From: Eleusine coracana subsp. coracana
Lineage: Eukaryota > Streptophyta > Magnoliopsida > Poales > Poaceae
Direction: 5' to 3'
Assembly (NCBI GenBank): GCA_032690845.1
Contig: CM064430.1
Span: 2,528,949 to 2,592,948, forward strand
DNA: 64,000 bases
The notes under the pieces were generated by a model. It had not been told where the DNA came from. It was given only the letters and a program-made list of their open reading frames with translations, and did not search any database. Positions 10,596 through 22,093 of the stretch are shown in pieces (the first letter of the stretch is position 1; each line of letters starts with the position of its first letter). The position numbers were made by a program, and so were the translations under genes.

Positions 10596-12463
10596 AGATT
10601 CAACTCCTCGGCAGTCGAGGACGCGCAGTCATTCTGGCAGTCGAGGCCGTTGCGTCGTCCATCGGCAGTGAGTTAAATCCTACGGCTGCAACTCACGGCA
10701 GCAGTCCAGCACCGGCAAGACTGATTCGGCCCACGGCCCATTAAGCACTGGTCGCACCATCGCCTATCCGCGCCGCACACGCAAAGAATTTCGGCGCGAA
10801 GAAACCAGTAGGTAGCGCAGTAAATACAATGTGGAGGGAAAAGTAAGATCATTTGGTCATTTTTAGCGCCGAAAATGTTGCTATTGTGCCGCTCCCGTTC
10901 CCCTTGCTTTCCAAAAAATTAGTCTCCTAAATCTATCCATGCGTGGGTGAAGCAATAGCCAAGGGAAGATTAATATCCTAACTTAGTTAGCTTCTGCATG
11001 CCTTGCCGCAACTGATGAAAGGAAAGGACGATGGAGTGCCGGATGATGAATCAAACAGGTACTATTTAGTTCTTGTATTCTCCTCTGTTCATCGTCAAAA
11101 CTATTATGTTCTTTCTACTATCATAGTAAATTTGTTGAATTTTTTTATATTCATTGATTTTATAGAGAGGAGGGTGAAATTTCCATTCGTGAACCTCAGC
11201 TTGACAGTCATTGGTAATCCTCTAGAGAAAACTGTTACATGCATGTGCAATCAGTTCAAAAGAATTGGAATATTGTGTGCTCATGCTTTAAAAGTTCTTG
11301 ATTTGATGAACATTAAGGCACTACCATAACAATATATATTAAAGCGATGGACACGAGAAGCACGCAATGGAGATGTACAGGACAACCTTGAAAGATGTAT
11401 AATAGAAAATCCGAAGCTGGATGCTATACGTCATAAAAAACACCTCTCTCACAAATTTCTCAGTTTGGTTGAGCAAGTAGCCAGCTCAACACAATATTGT
11501 TTGTTGATAGATAACAAACTTGACATCCTCATTAAAGAAGCTTTGCATCAGTTCAATGCTTCTGAAAGTACTTCAGAGAGTCCTTGTGTGGCCCCTGTTG
11601 ATGTGCAGGCACCAAATGATGATATAATAAGAAATGCACATCTAAAGCTCAAGAAAGTCCATACAAGAAGTAAAAAAAGGAAAGCAACGTGGCTAGATAA
11701 TAAGCAAAAGGGAAGGAGCAGAATACAAAAGAAAACTAAGATACATTACATATTCCAGTGCTATATCCCAACTTTATTTGCAATACTAATATGAGCATAA
11801 CTGAGTTTTTTTTCTTTTGATTTTATTCTTTCTAGCTACAAGTGTAAACATGATGGCGGCTTGGAGTCACAAGTGGCAGATGATAACACTTTCAGGAACA
11901 ATGTGAGGGAGCGTTATAAATAGCTTCACTTAATTATTGATGGTAATCTTAATCATATACTAAAATATATTAATTCAGTGAGTAAAATGTTAAAGAATTT
12001 TTTCTACTGCTTGTTGCAGGGATCAAATTCCAATGATATTGCAACTGAAGAACAATTTCAATTTTAGAGATCGCATTGCAGGGAATTTCTTTTGGTATTT
12101 TGTCAGGTGGTATTTATTTTGTATTAACCGTGACATGAAAATTCAAGATGTGGTCTTTTTTATTTTTGTAATATTCAACTGTGCTTAGTAGTGTGCAATG
12201 TTAGAGATTCATGCATTGCAGTCAATATTCAGTAGAGTTTCAGAGTATTCTGTTGGAGGCAATGAGCAGATGAGCGCTGGAATGGTTATTGGGCCGTTTC
12301 CGTCCGGTTCCTGGGCTGAGAAGACGGCGCTTGCAAAGTTTTGCCGGTGCTGGACTGCTGCCGAGAGTTGCAGCCGTAGGATTTAACTCACTGCCGATGG
12401 ACGACGCAGCGGCCTCGACTGCCAGAATGACTGCGCGGCCTCGACTGCCGAGGAGTTGAATCC
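10596..12463 (+). mobile_element. Mutator-like element with long TIRs and FAR1-like sequence
   Basis: Terminal inverted repeats of about 123 bp occupy 10596-10719 and 12341-12463 (inverse), starting RGATTCAACTCCTCGGCAG with only a few mismatches. A 9-10 bp duplication, GTAAGATGAC, flanks the element. Inside, on the plus strand, is a decayed FAR1/MULE-type sequence (11003-11794). The element interrupts the leader of the minus-strand Copia remnant, so it is the younger insertion. It encodes no complete transposase and would need one supplied in trans. Confidence 0.88.
11003..11794 (+). pseudogene. FAR1-related (MULE-transposase-derived) fragment with SWIM finger
   Basis: A plus-strand frame holds RRVKFPFVNLSL, then VTCMCNQFKRIGILCAHALKV: the CxC...CxH SWIM zinc finger of FAR1/FHY3 proteins and Mutator-like transposases. 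A TAA at 11327-11329 interrupts, yet the same frame continues with QYILKRWTREARNG, the hallmark immediately after the SWIM finger in this family, and a basic Lys-rich tail to 11794. The FAR1 DNA-binding domain and DDE core are missing. The first 50 codons after 11003 look partly intronic (an AG precedes the AGG of ERRVKF). It lies inside the TIRs, so it is element cargo or a decayed transposase remnant and not a host gene. Confidence 0.7.
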
Positions 12464-12473
12464 GTAAGATGAC

Positions 12474-12830
12474 CTGGCAAAAAAGAAAGTAGGCGGTGGC
12501 TAGGGCACGCGACGTCGACTGCTTGTATTCAACGACAGGTAGATGGACGACAATGTGGGGAATTACACGTTGGGAGGGCGACGATGCGCAGACGACGAGA
12601 GCGGGCTCGAGATGGCAACTGCGGAAGGATCGGCATCGGCCTAGGGTAGCAGAAGCGAATAAGATCAACCAGATCATGATACCATATTAGAGTTAGAATT
12701 TTGGGAGAAAATAATAGATGTATTGATCAGAGGTGCATATAAGGTATATATGTACACAAGTGGTGGTCCCTATACAAGTCGGTGGCCAACACCAGAATAC
12801 AGATTGGTTATAATAATTGGCTATCTAGAG
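12474..12830 (-). mobile_element. Copia leader and partial LTR, minus strand
   Basis: Continues the leader interrupted at 10595. On the minus strand, ATGGTATCATGATCTGG at about 12671-12687 resembles the initiator-Met-tRNA primer-binding site that follows a Copia 5' LTR (TGGTATCA core). The part right of it (about 12688-12830) is then the LTR end, cut short where LINE sequence starts. Boundaries are approximate. Confidence 0.5.
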
Positions 12831-13441
12831 TCAACCAAAAGGAGGCATCAGACTTTCAAACTTTGAAGGAAAAGAAAGAAAAGGAGCATAAGGTGCAGCA
12901 GAGATGGAAACCACCATCACCTGATGTGCTAAGGGCGAACTATGATGGTGCCTTCGTTGAAAAAATGAAGAAGGGTGGATGGGGCTTTGTGGTGCGTGAT
13001 CATGAAGGTTGTGCTGTTGTTGCGGGTACAGGCAACATTGCTGCTGTCCATGACGCGGCATGTGTAGAGGCGCAAGCATGTGTTGTGGCGCTGCAAGCTA
13101 TGGCTAATCAAGGCATTTCAAAGGTACAACTGGAAATGGATTCATCAAACTTTGTAAAAGCATTACTGTCTACCGAGTTTCATCTTGCTGTAGGCACTGT
13201 CCTGTACAAGGAAGCAAAAGATTTGATTAGATTTTTTTTGAATCAGTTGTGGTTCTGTATGTCTCAAGATCTTGTAATAGTTGTGCTCATGAGCTTGCTC
13301 GGTCTAGTTTGAATTGGGACCCGGATCAATCATTTGTATGCCTTCATCCCCTTCCGAACTTTGTAACAAATTGTTTGGTTCACGATATTGCTGAACCTAT
13401 TGATCATGAATAAATAGCGAGAGCTTGATTATGAAAAAAAG
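12831..13441 (+). mobile_element. 5'-truncated LINE tail: RNase H domain plus poly(A)
   Basis: The plus-strand frame ending at 13312 contains LRANYDGAFVEKMKKGGWGFVVRDHEG, shown here only in part as NYDGAF and GGWGFVVRD, then CVEAQACVVALQAM and LEMDSSNFVKAL, which is the RVT_3-type RNase H domain at the C-terminus of plant non-LTR retrotransposons. A second frame carries the usual C-terminal residues into 13400, followed by GATTATGAAAAAAA, a short poly(A)-like tail. Reverse transcriptase and endonuclease are missing, as expected of 5'-truncated insertions. Confidence 0.7.
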
Positions 13442-13852
13442 GAACGTAAAATTTCGTTTAAAAATGTAAAATATATGCAGTCTATTTTAACGGGAGTTGC
13501 GGTACGAGACATATTGCAACCAGCTGAGGAGGCAAGGGAGCACATCCAATCCATGAGCGCAACATTGAATGTGGCTGATATGGAGCTTTTTATAAGTTAT
13601 GGATGGAATTTCAATGTTGCTCCTTGACTGTCAGGCTTACTATTCTAATAATACAAAAATCAGACTGCACACTTTACAGAGGCCGGAAACACTGTTTTCT
13701 CTAAAAAAATATCATCGTTGAAACTAGAGAACATTTCTAATTAAATGAATACACGTTCTGCTCACGAGCTACACTCAGTTGGGTGCTAGTAATTGGAAAA
13801 TTAGTTCATGTTACCATGTACATACTCCTTTCTATCAGTAGCAGGCAAAGTT
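13442..13852. other. spacer and MATH-BTB 3' flank
   Basis: 13442-13740 has no recognised feature. 13752-13852 matches the 3' flanks at 7137 and 33901 (TTCTGCTCACGAGCTACACT). Confidence 0.45.
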
Positions 13853-14840
13853 TTAACCCTGGGGAAGTTTCTCTGCTTTCAAATCCTGTTCATGCAACCA
13901 ACACGGAAACGACATCGAAAGTAGGGCTGGCTTGAGATCCTTGAGGTTGTACAGGTCTGCAGCCACGAGCAATTCCTCGGCTAACGCTGGCCCTTCTTCC
14001 CGTGAACTGAGGACCGGCATCTCCGGCAACGTGTCGGTGTACATGTAGTGCAGCAGCGCGTTGAACGCCTTTGGGTGGAGGTCGGAGATGCGGATGTAGC
14101 TGGTGGTCTCCTCTTTTTTGTGGCCGAAGAATTCCTCCTTGAACACTGTTGACCGGGCGGCGAGCACTACCTCGTGGGCGGCGAGCACTACCTTGTGGGC
14201 GGCGAGCACTACCTTGTGGGCAGCGAAGAGTTGGCCGTGCACCTCGACTTCCACGTCGGCTCCTTCTTTCGTTTGGAGGAGGCGGCCAAGATCAGCCTGC
14301 AGCCCGGACGCACATTGTTGCAGCGCCGGTGCCGTTGAGACAGATGATGATTCCGGCAGGGGAATAGAACGCTGCGGCGCATCGACACTGGTGGCAATTG
14401 CATTATTGCTACCTGTGGACGACGGTGGAAAGACGGCGATGTCACACCGGATCATGAAGCCGCGACGCTCGGCGAACACGGATTTCTCGAGGTGCTCGTG
14501 CGAGACGAAGCGTTTCAAGATGAGCCCGCTCGTCTTCCGCCAACTGAAGGCTCTGGTGATCGTGGGAGACACGAAGAGCGGCGGCCCGCCGCCGCCGATC
14601 TCCTGCAGCATGAACCTGAACTCCACGTGGAATTCGTCGTCGTCGTCGGCATCGTCCTCCAACCACAGGGAGACGGATGTGGCGTCGTCGGTGGTGGTGC
14701 TGGCGGAGGACCAGCCGTTGGGGTAGAAGCCGATGCGCCAGGAGTGGCCGCCGGCGGTGGCCGTGTCGGAGGTGATGGACGTCCATTGTCAACATGCTGA
14801 CGGATGATGGCTGTGGCGTGGTTGTTGTCGGCGCTGCCAT
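13853..14840 (-). pseudogene. MATH-BTB copy 2: 5' deletion with frameshift, truncated 3' end
   Basis: ATG at 14840 starts MAAPTTTTPQPSS...LTMDV, the family N-terminus. Roughly 50 bases encoding the usual LCYSEMKKNL...CVES are then missing and the frame shifts; the second frame reads GGHSWRIGFYPNG and runs through the rest of MATH (FMIRCDIAVF), a linker, and the BTB fold (LGRLLQTKEGADVEVEV, FKEEFFG, FNALLHYMYTDTLPEM, LLVAADLYNLKDLKP). In the BTB core the block AAHKVVL occurs three times (14160-14222), a 21-bp in-frame triplication. The product stops after LKAEKLPQG, so the BACK helices and the membrane segment are lost. Its 5' flank contains the Helitron at 14934. Confidence 0.8.
14159..14222. 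repeat. 21-bp in-frame tandem triplication in a BTB core
   Basis: Three near-identical copies of GGCGAGCACTACCTTGTGGGC on the plus strand encode AAHKVVL/AAHKVVL/AAHEVVL on the minus strand, where all paralogues have one copy (AAHKVVLAARS or similar). Confidence 0.9.
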
Positions 14841-14933
14841 GGCTAGAACTGGTGTGGAACTGTTCGACGATCGCGACCTAGATTTTGCAGGCGAACGAAA
14901 CAAATTGAGAAGCAAGCGATGTGGGGGGCGGGA

Positions 14934-15534
14934 TCTATTATATATATATTTGACTAATAAAAGAAGCCACCACATTCGCTCTTAAGACCTAAAAATTCCC
15001 ACGTTAATTTAAGAAAAAATAAAAAGAGAAAATTATCCACCACTGTCATTATAAAACAATTAGCCACAAAACCACCTATAAATATTTATAAAATAGATAA
15101 ATTCGGAATATTAAAAAATAGCCAAAAAATGACCTAAAAATTCTCACGTTAATTCTCATAAAATAAGAAGAGAAAATTACCCACCACTGCCATTATAAAA
15201 TAATTAGCCACAAAACCCCCTATAAATATTTATAAAATAGGTAAATTTGGAATAATAAAAAATAGCCAAAAATTATCCCTCATACCTATTTCTAAATTAC
15301 CCACCATGCAATTATGAGCCAAAAAATAGATAAATTCAGAATAATAAAATATAAACAAAAATAACATTCACGCCTATTTCTAAATTACCCGCCATGACAT
15401 TGAGTCAAAAAATAATTAAATTTATATTATAAAAAATTACAAATAAAAATAACATTAAACTTCTATAATAATATAAAAATATTATAAATAGTATAGAAAG
15501 TCTAGCCGCGCAAATGCGCGGGTAGCCATACTAG
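14934..15534 (+). mobile_element. Helitron (601 bp, non-autonomous)
   Basis: The 5' end TCTATTATATATATATTTGA follows host A (14933). The 3' end has the hairpin CCGCGC-AAAT-GCGCGG at 15506-15521 and terminal CTAG (15531-15534) followed by host T. Inside are two tandem copies of an AT-rich block of about 145 bp (CCTAAAAATTC...CACGTTAATT...CCACCACTG at about 14988 and 15130) and no coding sequence. Joining the flanks gives GGGA|TTCATGTTATAT, matching the uninterrupted paralogous sequence GGGAAAATCATGTTATAT near 35500. Confidence 0.85.
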
Positions 15535-15860
15535 TTCATGTTATATCAAGACTGACACGCTTGGCACCTACCAAAAATCGTACTACACGTCCGAAGCCGA
15601 TAAGGATTCTTTGGTCTTCTTTCAAAAAGAGGAATTCAGTCGGGGGAAACATCCAAGATGGATACTCTGGTCGATGGTTTGTGAATTCCCAACTGAACAT
15701 AGCCTCATATATATTGATCCATTTTAAGGATTTTTGATAACGTATAAGGAAGAACTCTCTCCATTCTAAATTTTAAGACACTTTAGACTCCATAAGTATT
15801 TTTTTTAATATTATAAGACATCCTCCCATACAAATACATCTTCCTCTCTTCATGATACCA
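15535..15860. other. 5' flank of MATH-BTB copy 2, continued
   Basis: Continues the duplicated upstream region (GGCACCTACCAAAAATCGTAC and CCGATAAGGATTCTTT resemble 8740-8790). No gene seen. Confidence 0.4.
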
Positions 15861-16060
15861 CACTACTAGAAACTGCATGTTTAGTGAGAGCCATAAATTT
15901 TGTGATGCTTTTTTGTCCGGCTTTCACAAAAATTGCAATTTTAGTAAGGGTATACGGTAGCACACAGAAAAATAGTAAATTTTGTGACGGTTTCATTAAC
16001 ACCCTCAGAAAATATATTTTCTATGAGTACAAACAACCTTTAGTAAATAACCGATTTTTC
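15861..16060. mobile_element. CACTA-type left end
   Basis: CACTACTAGAAACTGC at 15861 is the canonical terminal sequence of grass CACTA elements and is followed by TTTGTGAYGS-like subterminal repeats to about 16060. No matching right terminus was found downstream, so extent is unknown and the element may be truncated. Confidence 0.5.
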
Positions 16061-18435
16061 TATGGGTCTACACGTCATTTCTTTGGGTGGATCACTCTCA
16101 TGAAAAACCAAACCACCCAAAAAGCTGCACCTTGGCGCCAATCTACATATCTTTTAAAAGTGCAACCCACTAACAATCCTTGATGGGTATTTCTCTCAAC
16201 CCACAGTCAGCCACGTCATCTTTTAATTCTGCAGCGTCAGATCATAAGGTTAGAGTCCCATCTGTCCGTCCATTTGTCAATGTCCCTCACGGCCTCACCC
16301 AAAGCCCACCCCTTGCGCCAGTAATAAATCTCAACCATCACTACCTATTTAGTGCAGGAGAGGAAACGTTTGGCCTCCTTCAAGACTTGATAGCTTCCTT
16401 CCCCGTGCATGCATTAAGCATTGATTAAAATTTTGATCCATCCGATTTTCTCCCTTGCATGGATCCTCACCGTCCATTGCTGCTGCTATCAATAGTTATA
16501 GTTACAACGAAAGATTGCTAACTCCCCACTATGGCTTTCATCGTTCTCATTAATTATTTTTTTATTATCATTTGCTTCATTCTTTAATTTCGTGCTACAA
16601 TTACCTGCCTTTGCACATGCATGTAAAACTGACGCCACCGGTGGAGAATCAATATAGAGACAATCCTCACAGTCCATTACTAATTATAGTTACATCCCGT
16701 GATTGCTTCCATGGATCTCTAGCTAGGCACATGCATCCATTACTAATTATAGTTACATCCCGTGATTGCTTCCATGGATCTCTAGCTAGGCACATGCATG
16801 CATGTAGAAACTGACGCCACTGGTGGGATAATCATTTCACAGATGTTTCTTCTTTCAATTCCTCCCCCACTCAGAAACACCTCCCGAGTCTACCTTTAAA
16901 ATGCAACGGGAGATCATCACATTTTTCATGAACCAAAGCATACATGCAGAGAGAGAGAGAGAGAGAGCACCAGCACCACATTTTCCATGACCAGAGCGTG
17001 CATGCAATGAGAGAGAATACTATCAGGCCTGGCTTGCAACAAGCAAAATGCGGAATACAAGATAGTGGCAAGCGGCTCCAATGAAACAACGCCAAGGGTC
17101 ACCATGGTGATCTTTCTACCTGCTAGCCTACATCTCATGTTCAAGCAAGCGGCGGCTGGCTCCCTATCGATAGCCGAGCGTCACCCATGGCGTGATGGCG
17201 AGCTTTTGCTACCTCTTCTTCATTGTAAATCGTAGCTTTCTTTCCCTTGCTATCTTGCAAATGCTTTGTAAATAACAGTTGAGCCATTCAGGGCTCCCGT
17301 TTATACTGAAAATGGGATCAGGTGGGGATTTCCCTCCGTTAACACTCAAAAAAAAAAAATCTTTCTATTGTTAGATGCCTACAGGACTACATCCCACTTT
17401 CGTTTGTTCTCTAACACATATGTCTCTAACTTGCAGCTTCATCTTCCAGAATTGTACGTAAAGGAGCAGGACATGTGTACTATTCATTTCTTTGTATATA
17501 ATTCTACTTTGTGAACACCCGCCGCACTTCACAAGGGTGTACGCGGGTAAGATGAGTCAAGCTATCTTTGTACATAGACTTCTTGGGTTCTCGCTGGCGT
17601 GAATTGACTAATGGGATTTGTCAGTATAACATAGTTACCAAAACACCAATACTTTGGAATGCAAGCTCAAATCATTTCTCCTTACAATTGTGTATCTGTC
17701 TACACGTATAAACAGAAGATTCGTTGACAAATATATAGACATCATCTACAATAAGAACGTGCTGAGTACATTTTGAAGTTGCAGTACTGAAAAAATCATT
17801 GCAACATTTCCTTTTTTAACAAATTAGCAAGAAAAAAAAGAGATCAAACTAGGAAAAGCAATTCTTCTGAAACGTGAACCGGAGGCAAGATGTTCCATTA
17901 AGTACCACGGCTGCCTGGCGTGCGTGGCCAATAATCTTGGTTTTAACAAACTATGACTGATAGAATGGCATGCATCGGTTTCAGAACCTAGCTACAAGAG
18001 CTGATGTTTATATGTTCTGGGCAATTCAAGTATAGTCATGTTCTTATTTTAGCTGGAATGAGTAACCAGCATGTATAAATTCCTAGCAACTGTACATTTT
18101 TCCGGATGATGTTTTACAAATCTTAAAACACAACATATTTTCTCATACAGACATGATTTTCAGGATTTTTTTTGGGTGCAAAACAGAACTCATGTCCCTT
18201 GCAAAAAAAAAAAAACACAGAACTCATGTACTGATAACTAAAGTTACTTCCAACTCTAGACTTCACTACAATATTCATAATTTTCAGGACTTTTTTTGTG
18301 CAAAACTGAACCAATGTACTGAGAAACCAAAGTTATTTCGAACTCTATACTTGGCCAATAATACTATCAACCGACTGTAGATTTCTTTTGTTTCCAACTC
18401 TCACCATAGCAAAAAGTTTGTTTTTTACTATCACC
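16061..18435. other. gene-free repeat-rich spacer
   Basis: Holds a 63-bp tandem duplication at 16675-16800, a (GA)n run at about 16950-16968, an A-run at 17349-17360 following CGTTAACACTCA that may be a retroposon tail, and two related blocks near 18175-18260 and 18280-18345 (CAGRACT...ACCAATGTACTGA...AAAGTTA). No supported coding sequence on either strand. Confidence 0.45.
16675..16800. repeat. 63-bp tandem duplication
   Basis: Two adjacent copies of a block containing TACTAATTATAGTTACATCC, TGATTGCTTCCATGG and TCTCTAGCTAGGCACATGCA, with period 63 and nearly identical, so recent. Confidence 0.9.
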
Positions 18436-18461
18436 GCAGCAACGCGCGGGGTATCACCTAG
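18436..18461 (+). mobile_element. Helitron 3' terminus
   Basis: CCGC-AGCAACGC-GCGG hairpin followed by GGTATCAC and CTAG (18458-18461), then T. The loop AGCAACGC is the same as in the Helitron ending at 51218. The 5' end was not located. Confidence 0.6.
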
Positions 18462-18521
18462 TAAAATTGTTGTTTGTGCGGCCACTCCAAAATTTTTTGT
18501 TGAGCCCCAAACAAAACATTA

Positions 18522-18541
18522 GGGGGGGGGGGGGGGGGGGG
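18522..18541. repeat. poly(G) tract, 20 G
   Basis: Uninterrupted run of 20 G just outside the Harbinger-like element. Length may be inaccurate because such runs are hard to sequence. Confidence 0.7.
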
Positions 18542-18643
18542 TAAAGTGTTCTCTTGGAATACTACATGTTAGTAAAATGGACATTGCCCTTTTATTTAAC
18601 AGTAGGCCGCGTGGCACCCAATCAACTGGTTATCATCTACTAA

Positions 18644-19495
18644 GAGCATCTCTAGTAGGGCTCTCAAAGAGACCCCATACTCTATTTTTTAAAAGTCTGA
18701 TCTAAAAAATCAACTCCAGCAGAGCTCTCATTTGCTCTCTCAATTTAGTAGGGCTCTCAAATCTCTTCTTTCTCCCCTCCTCTTTCTCGTTTTTTCATCT
18801 TCTTTCTTCTCTCTGCGCCCGATCAAACAAATCGCCGCCACCACTGCCTCGCCGGGTGCGGAACACGGGTGTGGGCAGAGGACGGCCCCGAGGGCGCGGG
18901 CGGGTCAGCGGCCCTTGGCATGGGCGTCGATGGCGGGTGGCGCGTCGGTGCCAATGGCGAGCGGGGCGGTGGACCCAGCGCGGGCAGAGTCGATGACGGG
19001 TGAGGCACGGACCCTCGGTGTGGGCGGCTTTGATGGCTGGCGGCCCCTGGTGCAGGCAACATCGACGGCTGGCCGGGCGGATCTTGGGCACCTCCTCGCT
19101 CGGGGGGGGGGGGGGGGGGGAGGGGGGGTGCAGCTTGAGGGCGACCGCGGGCGGCGCACAACGTGACCGCTTCCTCCTACATTGGGGCCGGGGGCGGGCT
19201 CCCATTCCTCACCGAGCGCTGGTACACGACACCTCCCCGGCCAGTCTTCCCGCCGTCTTCCCTCCCCGTGCAAGCCACCGGCGAGCTCGAGCATGAAGGA
19301 ACGTGGAACCACTGATGCGTGGGCCCTACCTCTGAAGTTATCTAGAGCCACTGATGAGTGGGCCCAACAAATATAGGAGCCAGATTTGGAGCAGCCTTGC
19401 TGGAGTTAAAACAAAATTGAACTATTAAAAGTGGGACTCAACTCTCAAATACAAAACTAGGAGGCTGCATTTGAAAGGTACCACTGGAGATGCTC
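18644..19495. mobile_element. Harbinger-like non-autonomous element (852 bp, TAA duplication)
   Basis: Ends GAGCATCTCTAGTAGGGCTC and, in inverse, GAGCATCTCCAGTGGTACC, flanked by TAA at 18641-18643 and 19496-19498. Three-base TWA duplications are typical of PIF/Harbinger. The centre (about 18790-19330) is strikingly GC-rich, unlike the AT-rich ends, and includes a 19-G tract at 19102-19120; open frames there exist in several frames and look compositional. It may be captured host GC-rich sequence. Confidence 0.75.
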
Positions 19496-19498
19496 TAA

Positions 19499-22088
19499 GT
19501 CGCTGGAAACCATTTCCCGTTGACATCGTCCACTTAGTCACCGTTGTTGAACCATGATCACCACACCGAGGTGGAGTTGATGCCATCTCAACTTTTCATT
19601 CTTGTTCTATTCACCTTCGATAGAGTTTGCTGGTCCATCCTCCTCATCTTCAACTGTTAGGATTCCTTTACTGCCTCATGGTTTCATGATGATCATATGT
19701 TGAACCTCTTATTATTAGAGTTCATGTGAGCTCACTGTAATGCCTGAGAAGAGAGTGGCAAATCTGGTCATCCAGATCGTTCATGCAGTTTGTACAATCG
19801 ACGTTCTTTATGTGCCTGCAGTTTGCAGCGGTTGAAGGGAGGAAGCGCACGGCAGTTTTTTTTTTGACGTAAAAGTGCACGCCAGTTGCATCAAGAGAAA
19901 AAACACATACTTGGGACAGGGGAAAAAGGAAGTGCCACAGGCAGGAGATGGTTATTCATCCTGTGTTTTGCTAGACCGAGGAAGATAATGAATAATCAAA
20001 TACTTTTTCATGCTGATCCTACCTTAAAACGCGTTTAGGATTAGGATCCATATGATCAGAGTGAACTTCGTTGGATATGTTGCTTGACGTGAGTTAGCAC
20101 CAGAAATTTCAGACTGAACATTGCCTCATATCGCCCCTGTATTAAGGGGTTTAGAAATCGAAGTAAGTACCATTTGACCTTTACAATGAGTATTTAGTTT
20201 CTTTTTTTTCTTTCGAGTGTATTTAATGGGAGATACGGTCTTCTGAATATTGGTGTCAGGTTTTAGTTTACAGTTTGCAAATTTCAGTTTCACATGTCAT
20301 TTTAAGGTATTTTATAGACTGAATCTGTCTAGAGCACAATGGGAGTAATTGTAGAAAAATAAAGGTAGTGTTAACAAAGGAATTCTGGATAATATAGATC
20401 CCTCATTGGGTGAAAGAGGATGGTCAAGTGAGTAAGGTCTCTTGTACTTATATATATCGGCAATGCAATACAACCATCTATTATACACAAAATGTTCTCT
20501 CTTATAGATCCTGCTTACATTTTTGTCATAGATATATTGTAAACTGTTTTCTGTTAGCTATAATTTTGTTTCCACGTACCCTTTGATTGACTATTGACAG
20601 TAAAGATTATGAGGTTTTGAGGTTATAGGGTGTGATGTTCATGGTGAAAATTCTGTTAGCATTTATTTTGGTTATAAAGGAAAATATGGTAGCCTTTTGT
20701 CATCCAATTCATTGTAAACCAACAACAATACAACACTTAATCTTTGAGCAAATGCGGATTGGTAAGGCAAGTACTGACCATGGTTAAATTAAGTGAATAG
20801 TTCAAATAGACATGAGATGATGTAGGAAAAACCAACATTTCTATAGAGAAACTAAGAGTATGAACATGGCGGGGACAGCCACCTCTCAGCTCTCAACCTC
20901 GCTTTGGAGTCAGACGCCTCCTGTCCCTCTTCTGCGTGATGAACGACATGCATAGGGCTAGGTCTCGATCGACCACGCACGAGAAGAGTCAGAGGGATCA
21001 GATATAGGTGGAAAGAAGACAACTAAAGATTAACTTTTGGGGTAATGAGCGGGCCTAGGTCAAGCTTGGCGATGGCGCCGAAGCTCTGATTTGTGGGAAC
21101 GTTTGAAATTATCGGCTGTAGCTAGGTTTTCCCTTTTATTTTTGATTATTTACATACATACCACTATATTGCACTTCATGAAATCAGGTTGTAAACATTT
21201 TGATTTGTATCTTTTGGTTTGAAAAATATATACCATTGGTATGCTGGTAATGTGCCTTTATTGGACATTCTCATCTTCTTTGCCTCATCTTCATTCCTCC
21301 ATATTTTGATCTTAAACACACAACATTGTGGCATCGTGCATCAACTTTGTTTCTTCTTTCTTGACAAGACTAGACTCAGCCAAGCATCTAGCTTGTCGAA
21401 TTCTCATCCAACAACTTACATATTTAGCTCTATGTCTATCCTGGCCTACGTTCTTTCTTAAGAAACAACCTCTGCATTCCATACTTTTGGATGTTATCTA
21501 TCATCCATCTTATGAACTTTCTGGCCTGTTACAATACAATTAAGGAGGTAGACAGTGAAGTGTCAATCAGGTTGCTCTCTCGTAATTTTTCTTGCATTAC
21601 ATGAGAAATAAAGGGAAATATGGAAGTGAATTAATGATTGTCTTTTAAATGGAGCACAACCGTAAGTTTCTTCCCCGCTGCAAGTGATTGGAAATGAATG
21701 TGGGTTATGGTGCAAATTCTGCTTAGCTGCCACCTTAGTACATAGTGTGCGTGTGTTGTCCTTCAACTTTTGTGAGTGATGCACCTGTGTTTACTAGGCG
21801 TTTTGTATATACTTCAGATAGAGTGTGTCCTGAGAAACGACCTACACCATTGTACTCTATTCTTCTTTTTAATGAAATGATACACAACAAAAAAAATAAA
21901 ATGAGATGATCGACCCTTTGCGGATGCGACCAGCAGCGCCAGCGACAAGCAGGTGTGGCCTTGGATCGCAGAATATATTTATTTCGGAGAAGACAAACAA
22001 GCCAGCTGTACAAGCACCTTAACAGGGCCTGCCTCACTCGTTTTATTCGTACCTGGATTTTTTTTCTGTTTGTAAATTAACTAAGGTA
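19499..22088. other. gene-free spacer left of the Copia element
   Basis: No coding sequence supported. CTGAACATTGCCTCATAT at about 20115-20132 recalls 15695-15712 and may be a decayed duplicate of array flank. Short open frames near 21219-21543 show no family features. Confidence 0.4.
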
Positions 22089-22093
22089 ATTAG
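22089..22093. repeat. Copia target-site duplication, left
   Basis: ATTAG immediately before the 5' LTR, repeated at 29324-29328 after the 3' LTR. Confidence 0.92.

Noticed and set aside
15861..17400. Complete CACTA transposon
   Set aside because: A good left terminus is present but no right terminus or transposase was found; kept only as an end fragment.
18732..19376. Several 60-150 codon frames on both strands
   Set aside because: High GC inside a Harbinger-like element; low-complexity Arg/Pro/Gly sequences, no family motif.
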